From the NCBI GenBank assembly GCA_027074135.1, contig JALTDM010000176.1:1-8506 (forward strand): a stretch of DNA of 8,506 bases, given 5' to 3'. Below are positions 1-6,454 of the stretch, one piece after another. Under the pieces are notes generated by a model. It was not told the DNA's origin. It worked only from the letters and a program-made list of their open reading frames with translations, and searched no databases. Both the position numbers and the translations under genes were made by a program. Position 1 is the stretch's first letter. Every line of letters starts with the position of its first letter. This DNA is from Bacteroidales bacterium (GTDB lineage: Bacteria > Bacteroidota > Bacteroidia > Bacteroidales > JALTDM01).

Positions 1-605
1 CTAATATACAAATCTAATTTCTTTTCTTGAGTCAATTTCCAATCCACATCAGATCTATGTAATTTCCCAACCAAATGATAACAAAAAATAGCCCTTGAGA
101 TATTAAAACTTCCAATAAAACCACATATAGGTATTTTAACATACTTATCTGCATTATTTATGTCTGTTTTGGTCAAACCTGATAATTCTCTTTCGAAAAT
201 CAATACAATTTTTTCATCTATAGGCAAGTTAAACAATGTAATACCATATTTGTGGGATATTGTAGGATAAATCTTATAATCTTTTATTCTAAAGTAATTA
301 TAACATTCAACCGTATTCTCTTTTCTTTCGTCGTTAAATCTGTGCAAGTCAATTCTATTATTTAACCCTAATTGTACATGTGGATTAATATTATGTTTAT
401 TCTTGATAATATAAACATCTTGAATATCGTAAAATTCAGATATGTGCAATGTTGCACTTACATTGTACGATTGAAAAATGTCTTCTAAAACAATAGTAAT
501 GTGACACGTGCGGTTTTCAACTACTTTGTAAAACAATTCACGCCTTCGATCCGCAACAAATTCAAATAAAAAATTTAAAGCCTCTCTTTTTCCCTCACTT
601 TGCAT
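1..605 (-). CDS. Diverged TrmH/SpoU-family (SPOUT) RNA methyltransferase-like protein, 3' end cut by window
   Basis: I translated this frame by hand from the minus strand: ATG at 605-603, then 201 open codons to the window edge. The order of conserved blocks is that of TrmH, which 2'-O-methylates tRNA guanosine: TIVLEDIFQSYNVSA at about 37-51, a middle block ending LPIDEKIVLIF, ELSGLT at 140-145, IPICGFIGSFNIS at 158-170, and a tail SDVDWKLTQEKK. Bacteroidetes TrmH proteins are about 210-220 residues from memory, so only a few C-terminal residues are missing. All three signature motifs are altered. Motif 1 has His54 where the catalytic Arg of N-x-S-A-x-x-R is expected. Motif 2 has Glu138 where G-x-E-x-x-G normally begins with Gly. 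Motif 3 reads NISRAIFCYHL, about two residues shorter than usual. It may be an inactive paralogue. The ATG overlaps the stop of the PorE-like gene by 1 nt (TAATG), which supports this start and implies coupling. Family assignment is firm; activity is doubtful. Confidence 0.85.
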   Translation of the reverse strand, partial: MQSEGKREALNFLFEFVADRRRELFYKVVENRTCHITIVLEDIFQSYNVSATLHISEFYDIQDVYIIKNKHNINPHVQLGLNNRIDLHRFNDERKENTVECYNYFRIKDYKIYPTISHKYGITLFNLPIDEKIVLIFERELSGLTKTDINNADKYVKIPICGFIGSFNISRAIFCYHLVGKLHRSDVDWKLTQEKKLDLYI

Positions 606-2449
606 TATTTATTTAATTTCAAAACCACTTCTCCTCCACCGATAGCATTATACTCTATATTTGCAACGCCTTTTTGAGTAAAATATTTTTTTAAAGCATC
701 TGTTTTAGACTTTGAACCTTCAACAATATAAGAATTTCCTGAATTTGCTTTTAAAAATTTAATTATTTCATCAACAATAGGATAACTTTCCACAGCCAAT
801 TCCCCTGCTGACACATGTATCGGGTACTCAGTTTGAGACATTGATAAAATTATATCTGTTTTTTGATCTGTAAATTTAAAATTATTTCTATTATCAACTT
901 CCTCTATATATGGCATATAATAACCTGTTCCTGAAAATACAACACCATACAAATGCCCTGCAGGTAAACTTATGGCATAATATCCTGTTTTGCCATTTGA
1001 AAAATAATCTCCAAGCTTTTTTTTCGATTCCAAATCATACAAATGTATCATAACATGGTGCCTTATTGAATCTTTATCTGTAACCTTTCCATGTAAAAAT
1101 GTAAGTTTACTTGTTTGTTCATCATTATCTGTAGAAGGGTAATTTATAACAAAAATGTCTTTCATCCCGGTACCGTCAATTCTAACAGAAGTATAATAAC
1201 CTTGCTTTCCACTGGCAGTAGTAACAAAGAAAACATCATCATCAGGGGTATTTATCGGATAACCCAAATTTTGAGGTTCAGACCATTTTCCATCTTTACC
1301 TCTTACAGAAAAGAAAATATCATATCCTCCCATTGTTTTATGCCCTTGCGAGCTAAAATACAAAGTTCTGTTATCCGGATGAATAAAAACCCCATCTTCA
1401 TCATAAGGAGTGTTTATTGTAGGACCTAAATTAACAGGCTCACTCCAAGTACTATCATCCTGTAATACAGACATATAAATATCTTTACCACCTATACCAC
1501 CAGGACGATTACTAATAAAATATAAAGTTCTATTATCATAAGCTATTGAAGCCGAATTTTCATGATATTTTGTATTTATTGGAGCTGGTAATGGTTTAGG
1601 AGTGGTCCAACTGGAATCCCTCATAATCGAATAATAAATATCTCCACCATTGTATTCACCTCTATAAAGGAATAAAATTTGACCATCTGTTGAGATTCCT
1701 ACGGTTGCATCATGTCTTTTTGTATTTATTGGCGGACCAACATTTACCGGAGGTCCCCATCTATAATTTTTCTTTACGGAATAATAAATATCTTCATAAT
1801 ATTGCATATCATTATAGTCCATTTTTCCACCAGTAGTTCCCTTACGCCTTGAGGTAAAGTACATTACCTTGCCGTCTCCAGTAACAATAGGCGCATAATC
1901 AGAATATTCAGAATTGATTGTTTTTAAATTAACCACCATACCATTTGTCGGATTTGCCATTAACATAATACCAACATCACATTCATCCATCTTTTTTGTA
2001 ATAACAGAATCCCAATCATACAATTTTTCAGGGTCAAGTGAAACTTTGAAATGATAATATTCTTTTTTTGCTTCTTTAAACTTATAATTATATTGATACG
2101 CTTCGGCAAGTTTAAAATAAATATCATCACTTATCTCAGGGTCAAGTTCCACGGCTTTTTTTAAATAATTTAATGCTTTAGCTTTGTAAATAGTATGCAA
2201 ATAACAATCTCCCAACATATAATTTAATTCAGCATTGTCAGGATTAAATTTGTGAGCTTTTTCTAAATCTTGTATTGCTTCATAATATACATTCTGTTCA
2301 TATGCATCTCTTCCGTCTAAAAACGCCGAGTATGCTTTAGAGAATCCCTTTTTACCTTTAAAATTTGAACGCTTAAATTCAACATTCGTCTGTGCATTAA
2401 TAAACGTTGTTAAGAAAAAAAATGATATTATTGCTGTAAAAATTTTCAC
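605..2449 (-). CDS. PorE-like exported protein: TPR, PD40 propeller, carboxypeptidase-regulatory domain, degenerate OmpA-like tail
   Basis: This is a 614-residue envelope protein. Residues 1-19 form a signal peptide (hydrophobic FTAIISFFFLTTF), probably cut after Ala19 to leave Gln20 at the N-terminus; there is no lipobox Cys. Residues about 38-140 look like TPR helices (YYEAIQDLEKAHKFNPDN, then ALNYLKKAVELDP). Residues about 175-440 hold five PD40 motifs of the LYFSS / LYFISNRPGG type, with xPINT linkers at 239-242, 289-292, 344-346 and 398-400. Residues about 450-540 resemble a carboxypeptidase regulatory-like domain. The end (about 545-614) aligns with an OmpA C-terminal domain (ESYPIVDEIIKFLKAN; DALKKYFTQKGV) but lacks GHTD and the LSxxRA block that bind peptidoglycan. 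The order matches PorE, a type IX secretion envelope component. That function is only an inference, because many Bacteroidetes paralogues share this order. The start is GTG; the next in-frame Met (78) lies inside the TPRs. Confidence 0.88.
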   Translation of the reverse strand: MKIFTAIISFFFLTTFINAQTNVEFKRSNFKGKKGFSKAYSAFLDGRDAYEQNVYYEAIQDLEKAHKFNPDNAELNYMLGDCYLHTIYKAKALNYLKKAVELDPEISDDIYFKLAEAYQYNYKFKEAKKEYYHFKVSLDPEKLYDWDSVITKKMDECDVGIMLMANPTNGMVVNLKTINSEYSDYAPIVTGDGKVMYFTSRRKGTTGGKMDYNDMQYYEDIYYSVKKNYRWGPPVNVGPPINTKRHDATVGISTDGQILFLYRGEYNGGDIYYSIMRDSSWTTPKPLPAPINTKYHENSASIAYDNRTLYFISNRPGGIGGKDIYMSVLQDDSTWSEPVNLGPTINTPYDEDGVFIHPDNRTLYFSSQGHKTMGGYDIFFSVRGKDGKWSEPQNLGYPINTPDDDVFFVTTASGKQGYYTSVRIDGTGMKDIFVINYPSTDNDEQTSKLTFLHGKVTDKDSIRHHVMIHLYDLESKKKLGDYFSNGKTGYYAISLPAGHLYGVVFSGTGYYMPYIEEVDNRNNFKFTDQKTDIILSMSQTEYPIHVSAGELAVESYPIVDEIIKFLKANSGNSYIVEGSKSKTDALKKYFTQKGVANIEYNAIGGGEVVLKLNK

Positions 2450-2468
2450 TTTTCCAATACTTTTTGAT

Positions 2469-2476
2469 TAACTTTG
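2469..2476 (+). promoter_or_regulatory. Candidate -7 box for the lipoprotein operon
   Basis: TAACTTTG matches TAnnTTTG on the plus strand and lies about 40 nt upstream of the lipoprotein ATG, predicting a leader of roughly 30 nt. I see no TTG at the usual 17-23 nt upstream distance, so the -33 element is absent or degenerate and the promoter may need an activator. Confidence 0.5.
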
Positions 2477-2484
2477 CAAAGTTA
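2477..2484 (-). promoter_or_regulatory. Candidate -7 box for the PorE-like/TrmH-like operon
   Basis: On the minus strand this half of the palindrome reads TAACTTTG (TAnnTTTG), about 27 nt from the GTG start, predicting a leader near 20 nt. A TTTG lies 14 nt upstream of it, closer than the usual 17-23 nt. It directly abuts the plus-strand box, so polymerases could hardly occupy both at once. Confidence 0.5.
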
Positions 2485-2515
2485 ATGTAAAAATTGCACA
2501 AAAAATTAATAAATT

Positions 2516-3361
2516 ATGTTAAAAAAGAGATTTTTGTTCGTGATAATTCTGGGGCTTATTTTAGGAGTTAGCGCATGTACAAGTACAACGGAAGAAAACA
2601 ATGCAGAAAATACAGATTCTACACAAGTAAGTACAGATACAACTGCCCAGAAAAAAGAAAGTCAATTTTTCAACCTGCCGTCACCAATAGAATTATATAC
2701 ATTTTTGTACGAGAACAATATTAAATTTCAAGCAGAATTAATGAATCCAATTGAAAATGTAGATAAATATGTAACTTCTGAAGAAAAAGGAATAGCTCTC
2801 GGAGTATATGCTTCTGACATTGCATATTGTGCTGTATATGATAAAAGTGATGAAACTATGAACTACTTTGTTACTGCAAAAAAAATGGCTGACGAACTTG
2901 GCTTAACAGAAGGATTTGATAAAAAAATTGCAGATAGGATAAATAATAATCTACACAACAGTGATTCACTTTATAATATTTCAACAGATTCTTATTCAAT
3001 GGCACTTAATTATTTAAGGGCACAAAACCAAGAACAACTATTACCTTTAATGATTTTTGGAGGATGGATAGAAAGTGTTTATATTGCTGTTAATTCTTAT
3101 AATGACAAAACTTTTAATGCAAAAAACCCCATTGTATTCCAAACATTAGACCAAGGATATTTACTAGAAAATCTTGTAGATTATTTTAAAACATTAGATC
3201 AAAATAATAATACAATTAAAAAAATCACGACACAACTTACAAAATTGCAAAACATTTATTTGTCCATTCAAGACAATGCTGATGTTGATATAACAAAAGA
3301 ACAATTTGATAATATTAAAGAACAAATACAAAATATTAGAAGTTATTGGACAAAAAATTAA
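2516..3361 (+). CDS. Uncharacterised Bacteroidetes lipoprotein
   Basis: This is a 281-residue lipoprotein of unknown function. Residues 1-20 form a type II signal peptide: KKR, then FLFVIILGLILG, then lipobox V-S-A-C with Cys21 as the lipidated residue. Residues 22-48 are a Ser/Thr/Glu-rich linker. The rest looks like an all-helical soluble domain. Its most conserved-looking stretches are GIALGVYASDIAYCAVY (92-108), a helix KKMADELGL (122-130), and LMIFGGWIESVYIAVNSY (178-195). From memory, this pattern (LGVYxxDxxY followed later by GGWxExxYIA) recurs in uncharacterised Bacteroidetes lipoproteins; I know no assigned role. The +2 to +6 residues after Cys are TSTTE, so the acidic surface-export signal seen in some Bacteroidetes lipoproteins is weak, and periplasm-facing membrane attachment is equally possible. 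It is first in an operon with the next gene, 6 nt downstream, and divergent from the PorE-like gene. Confidence 0.85.
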   Translation: MLKKRFLFVIILGLILGVSACTSTTEENNAENTDSTQVSTDTTAQKKESQFFNLPSPIELYTFLYENNIKFQAELMNPIENVDKYVTSEEKGIALGVYASDIAYCAVYDKSDETMNYFVTAKKMADELGLTEGFDKKIADRINNNLHNSDSLYNISTDSYSMALNYLRAQNQEQLLPLMIFGGWIESVYIAVNSYNDKTFNAKNPIVFQTLDQGYLLENLVDYFKTLDQNNNTIKKITTQLTKLQNIYLSIQDNADVDITKEQFDNIKEQIQNIRSYWTKN

Positions 3362-3367
3362 AATATT

Positions 3368-4006
3368 ATGAAAGTAAAATCAATACTAACAATTATAGGG
3401 GCCATTACTATATTATTCGGCTCATTTAATAGCGCAAAAGCACAAAGATGTGACAAGAAAAAATATTGCGTAGATTATTATGATGATTTTGATTTTCGTA
3501 CACAATCTGTATTTGCACATTTATTACCTGGAGATACATCAGTTGTAAAAACAGTTGTATATTCACACAAACTATATAGAATATTTGCTTGCATGGATGA
3601 AGATTATGGACCTATTCATTTTAGAATTGTACAACCATATAGAGTTACAGAGAGAAAAATTAAAAAAATAGCTTATGACACAACATATACATACAAAACT
3701 GATGAGTATGGAGATGAAGTTTATGACGATAATGGGAATCCGGTTGTAGATAAAATGTCTGTAACCACAGATACCTTATGGAATGTTCAAAGAGTACAAA
3801 AAGAAAAACTTTTATATGATAGCGAACAAGCGGACAAGCCTTACTGGGAAGCACGCATAAAGAAAACTAAACGTATTTTTATTTATGTATATATTCCGGA
3901 AGATATTGATCCTGACGGGGATTGTGTTGCCGTGTATGTGGGAAGGAAAGCTCTTGCCCGTTCTAAATTCCAACATAAAGCAAAAGATTATTATACAGGA
4001 GATTGA
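3368..4006 (+). CDS. Secreted protein of unknown function with four cysteines
   Basis: The product is 212 residues with a type I signal peptide (ILTIIGAITILFGSF) ending A-K-A, so mature protein probably starts at Gln26. The mature chain has four cysteines (28, 34, 75, 186), enough for two disulfides. Its sequence alternates short hydrophobic and polar stretches (VVKTVVYSHKLYRIFACMD; RIFIYVYIPEDIDPDGDCVAVYVGR), suggesting a beta-sandwich. A polar segment at about 95-150 (DTTYTYKTDEYGDEVYDDNG) looks like a long exposed beta hairpin, possibly carrying an Asp-rich metal-binding turn. I do not recognise a named family. There is no transmembrane anchor and no obvious type IX C-terminal sorting domain, so a periplasmic location is the simplest guess. 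The start follows the lipoprotein stop by 6 nt, so both are on one transcript ended by the hairpin at 4031-4065. Confidence 0.82.
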   Translation: MKVKSILTIIGAITILFGSFNSAKAQRCDKKKYCVDYYDDFDFRTQSVFAHLLPGDTSVVKTVVYSHKLYRIFACMDEDYGPIHFRIVQPYRVTERKIKKIAYDTTYTYKTDEYGDEVYDDNGNPVVDKMSVTTDTLWNVQRVQKEKLLYDSEQADKPYWEARIKKTKRIFIYVYIPEDIDPDGDCVAVYVGRKALARSKFQHKAKDYYTGD

Positions 4007-4030
4007 TTTTTATTAAAACAATATTAACGC

Positions 4031-4065
4031 AAAAGGCTACTCATTATACGGGGGTAGCCTTTTTT
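4031..4065 (+). terminator. Intrinsic terminator of the lipoprotein operon
   Basis: The arms AAAAGGCTAC (4031-4040) and GTAGCCTTTT (4054-4063) form a perfect 10-bp stem around a 13-nt loop, followed by a T run to 4065. It begins 25 nt after the stop of the secreted-protein gene and separates that operon from pyrC. Confidence 0.88.
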
Positions 4066-4106
4066 GTTAATGTTAATATAATAGCAGTTTACATAAAGAA
4101 TTATGT

Positions 4107-4114
4107 TATTTTTG
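4107..4114 (+). promoter_or_regulatory. Candidate -7 box for pyrC
   Basis: TATTTTTG matches TAnnTTTG and ends 18 nt before the preferred pyrC ATG at 4133. Transcription would start near 4120, downstream of the in-frame ATG at 4103, so that earlier ATG would not be on the transcript. No clear -33 TTG is visible at normal spacing. Confidence 0.45.
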
Positions 4115-4132
4115 TTTCAATATATACACCCG

Positions 4133-5464
4133 ATGAAAATAATTCTCACAAACGCTACAATAGTAAATGAAGGAAAACAATTTACCGGTTACATTATCAT
4201 AAACAATGATAAAATAGAAAAAGTCGGTAAAGGGGAATTTAACAGCTCGATATCAGGAAAGATTTATGACCTTAACGGGAAAATTATTCTACCGGGCATA
4301 ATAGATATCCATGTTCATTTTAGGGAACCGGGACTAACACACAAAGCTGACTTCTACTCAGAAAGCCGTGCTGCAGCGGCAGGTGGTATTACCACTGTTT
4401 TTGACATGCCGAATGTAAAACCTCAAACCACATCAATACAAACTTGGAAAGAAAAAAAGCAAATTGCAAAACAAAAGTCTTTAGTAAATTTTGCTTTATA
4501 CCTGGGAGCTACCAACTCCAATTTTGACGATTTAAAAAAAGCTGATTATTCCTTAATTCCGGGCATAAAAATATTCATGGGTTCATCTACCGGCAACATG
4601 CTAGTTGACAAAAAAGAAGTTATCAGTAATTTCTTTTCACTAGGAAAGCAAATTGTAATTCATAGCGAAGACGAAAACATAATTAAAACCAATTTAGAAA
4701 ATGTAATAAGAAAATTTGGCGAAGAAATTCCCATTTACATGCATAGCAATATTAGAAGCAAAGAAGCGTGCATCACATCCACAAAAAAAGCCGTTGATAT
4801 TGCAATAAAGCATAATACCAAATTGCACATACTACACGTGTCCACTCCTGAAGAAATCGAAATAATTGCAAAAGCCAAAAAGCAAAATCCAAACATAACA
4901 GCAGAAGTTGTAATAAATCATTTATACTTTGATACTTCAGATTATGAAAGGCTTGGTACTCTTGTAAAATTCAACCCTGCGGTAAAATCTCCTGAAGACA
5001 GACAAGGCTTATTAAAAGCTATGTCCCACGATAAAATAGACACAATAGCAACAGACCATGCACCACACACTCTAGCAGAAAAGCAAAACTCATATTTAAA
5101 ATCTCCTTCGGGTGTACCAATGATTCAGCATTCCTTACAAGCCGCTTTGGAACTGTACAAAAAAGGTTATTTAACATTGAATCAAATAGCCGAAAAAATG
5201 GCTCATAATCCTGCTAAAATTTTCAAAATAAAAAATCGCGGATTTATCAGAGAAGGCTACTATGCCGACCTTACAATTGTTGACCTCAATGAATCAATGA
5301 CAGTAAACAAAGAGAATATCCTTTACAAATGCGGTTGGTCACCTTTTGAAGGTCATACTTTTCATTCAAAGGTATATATGACAATAGTAAACGGAAACAT
5401 TGTTTACAGAAACGGTAAATTTAACAAAACTCAGAGGGGAATAAATGTAGAATTTGAACAATGA
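4133..5464 (+). CDS. pyrC: Dihydroorotase
   Basis: Dihydroorotase reversibly cyclises N-carbamoyl-L-aspartate to dihydroorotate, the third step of de novo pyrimidine synthesis, in the cytoplasm. I count 443 residues from Met at 4133, a normal length for the long bacterial type. Amidohydrolase signatures occur in order: DIHVHFREPG with metal ligands His60 and His62 and substrate-binding Arg64; DMPN (Asn93); GIKIFMGSSTGNM, whose Lys146 is the likely carboxylated bridging Lys; IHSEDE (His177); LHILHVST (His232, His235); and IATDHAPH with catalytic Asp308. The C-terminal segment (GYYADLTIVD, GNIVYRNGK) is the usual beta-sandwich closing strand set. The frame is open from 4103, but the protein aligns from MKIILTNATIV and a -7 box overlaps the extra region, so I take 4133. 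The stop overlaps the next gene (ATGA). Allantoinase or hydantoinase is the main alternative; REPG and the GSSTGNM block favour dihydroorotase. Confidence 0.9.
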   Translation: MKIILTNATIVNEGKQFTGYIIINNDKIEKVGKGEFNSSISGKIYDLNGKIILPGIIDIHVHFREPGLTHKADFYSESRAAAAGGITTVFDMPNVKPQTTSIQTWKEKKQIAKQKSLVNFALYLGATNSNFDDLKKADYSLIPGIKIFMGSSTGNMLVDKKEVISNFFSLGKQIVIHSEDENIIKTNLENVIRKFGEEIPIYMHSNIRSKEACITSTKKAVDIAIKHNTKLHILHVSTPEEIEIIAKAKKQNPNITAEVVINHLYFDTSDYERLGTLVKFNPAVKSPEDRQGLLKAMSHDKIDTIATDHAPHTLAEKQNSYLKSPSGVPMIQHSLQAALELYKKGYLTLNQIAEKMAHNPAKIFKIKNRGFIREGYYADLTIVDLNESMTVNKENILYKCGWSPFEGHTFHSKVYMTIVNGNIVYRNGKFNKTQRGINVEFEQ

Positions 5465-6399
5465 AAGCCTTAATAATAGATACAGTCCACAATCTGCTTA
5501 TCAATAAGCTAAATACTTGCGATATTGAAACAAATTACTTGCCGAATATAACACGACAAGAAATTTTAAGTACTATTTCAAATTATGAAATACTGGTAAT
5601 CAGAAGTAAAATCCCGATAGACAAAGAAATTCTGGACAAAGCGGAAAAACTTAAAATAATAGGCAGATACGGAGCCGGCACAGAAGGTATAGACAAGCAA
5701 CTTTGCGAACAAAAAGGAATAAAAATTATTAACTCCCCCGAAGGAAACAGGAATGCTGTGGGAGAACATACATTGGGACTTTTGCTTGCAGTAATAAACA
5801 AAATTTGTAAATCTTTCTTAGAAATAAAAAACGGAATTTGGGATAGAAATTCAAATTGGGGGCTAGAACTCGAAAACAAAACAATAGGCATAATCGGTTA
5901 TGGGAATGCAGGTAGTGCTTTTGCCCGGAAACTTGCAGGCTTTGATGTGGAAGTGCTTGCTTATGACAAATACAAATCAGGTTTTGGCAAAGGTTACATA
6001 AGAGAAGCCTCTTTGGAAGATATAATGAGCTATGCAGATGTAATTTCGTTTCATGTACCGCTTAACGAAGAAACCCGACAAATGGCAAATTCATCATTCT
6101 TTACCAAACTAAAAAAGACCCCCTTAATCCTAAACACTTCACGCGGCGAAGTGGTAAATACCCAAGACCTAGTTACATCACTAAAAAACGGAATAATCAG
6201 CGGTGCGGGACTTGACGTTTTGGAATACGAGAAGTCAACTTTTGAAAACATTTACAAAACCTGCAACAAAACACTTGAAGAACTTTTGAAACTTGATAAT
6301 GTGGTTGTAACTCCGCACATAGCAGGTTGGACTAATGAATCATATCGAAAACTAGCGCTTTATTTGGCAAAAAAAATATGCTCATCAATAAAAATTTAA
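5461..6399 (+). CDS. D-2-hydroxyacid dehydrogenase, NAD-dependent (SerA-like, no ACT domain)
   Basis: This 312-residue cytoplasmic enzyme belongs to the D-isomer-specific 2-hydroxyacid dehydrogenase family, which interconverts 2-keto acids and D-2-hydroxy acids. The substrate-side loop GRYGAGTEGID is at 68-78. The Rossmann motif GYGNAG at 146-151 is followed by Asp169 (LAYD), an acidic end of strand 2 that favours NAD over NADP. The catalytic triad is visible: Arg228 in NTSRGE, a Glu in LDVLEYE (255 or 257), and His286 in TPHIAGW. It ends soon after the catalytic His and has no regulatory ACT domain, so it is not full-length phosphoglycerate dehydrogenase. The stretch between EYE and the His (about 258-280) is longer than in typical SerA and resembles D-lactate dehydrogenase spacing. 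The substrate cannot be read from sequence; 3-phosphoglycerate, glycerate or another keto acid is possible. Its ATG overlaps the pyrC stop by 4 nt, indicating translational coupling. Confidence 0.87.
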   Translation: MKALIIDTVHNLLINKLNTCDIETNYLPNITRQEILSTISNYEILVIRSKIPIDKEILDKAEKLKIIGRYGAGTEGIDKQLCEQKGIKIINSPEGNRNAVGEHTLGLLLAVINKICKSFLEIKNGIWDRNSNWGLELENKTIGIIGYGNAGSAFARKLAGFDVEVLAYDKYKSGFGKGYIREASLEDIMSYADVISFHVPLNEETRQMANSSFFTKLKKTPLILNTSRGEVVNTQDLVTSLKNGIISGAGLDVLEYEKSTFENIYKTCNKTLEELLKLDNVVVTPHIAGWTNESYRKLALYLAKKICSSIKI

Positions 6400-6406
6400 T
6401 TTCACA

Positions 6407-6434
6407 AAAAAGGTCGCCAACTGACGACCTTTTT
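6407..6434. terminator. Bidirectional intrinsic terminator between converging genes
   Basis: The arms AAAAAGGTCG (6407-6416) and CGACCTTTTT-type (6425-6434) form a 10-bp stem with an 8-nt loop. A run on the left and T run on the right make it read as a terminator on both strands. It is the only such structure in the 55-bp gap and can serve both the dehydrogenase (plus) and pruA (minus). Confidence 0.85.
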
Positions 6435-6454
6435 ATTAAAAACCTTCAGCTATT

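Larger units (their letters stand above)
2467..2486. repeat. 20-bp perfect palindrome between divergent genes
   Basis: ATTAACTTTGCAAAGTTAAT reads the same on both strands with no central spacer. It sits in the 66-bp gap between the PorE-like gene (minus) and the lipoprotein gene (plus). Each half carries TAACTTTG, a match to the Bacteroidetes -7 consensus TAnnTTTG. It could be a back-to-back promoter core, a dimeric regulator's operator, or both. The symmetry is seen directly; the role is inferred. Confidence 0.8.

Noticed and set aside
1115..1429. Plus-strand open frame of 104 codons
   Set aside because: Lies wholly antisense to the PD40 propeller coding region, which has clear domain structure; the peptide shows no family features.
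1550..1850. Repeated sequence in the PorE-like gene considered as a DNA repeat array
   Set aside because: The similarity is at protein level (PD40 blades and xPINT linkers) with diverged DNA, so it reflects domain repeats and not a CRISPR or tandem array.
2516..2560. Acidic surface-export signal after the lipoprotein Cys
   Set aside because: Residues after Cys21 are TSTTEE, with acidic residues too few and too late to call a surface-export signal.
4066..4102. GTTAAT repeated beside the terminator, considered as an operator
   Set aside because: Only two adjacent copies in AT-rich DNA; expected by chance.
5583..5891. Minus-strand open frame of 102 codons inside the dehydrogenase gene
   Set aside because: Antisense to a gene with intact catalytic motifs; composition is that of a reversed coding sequence.
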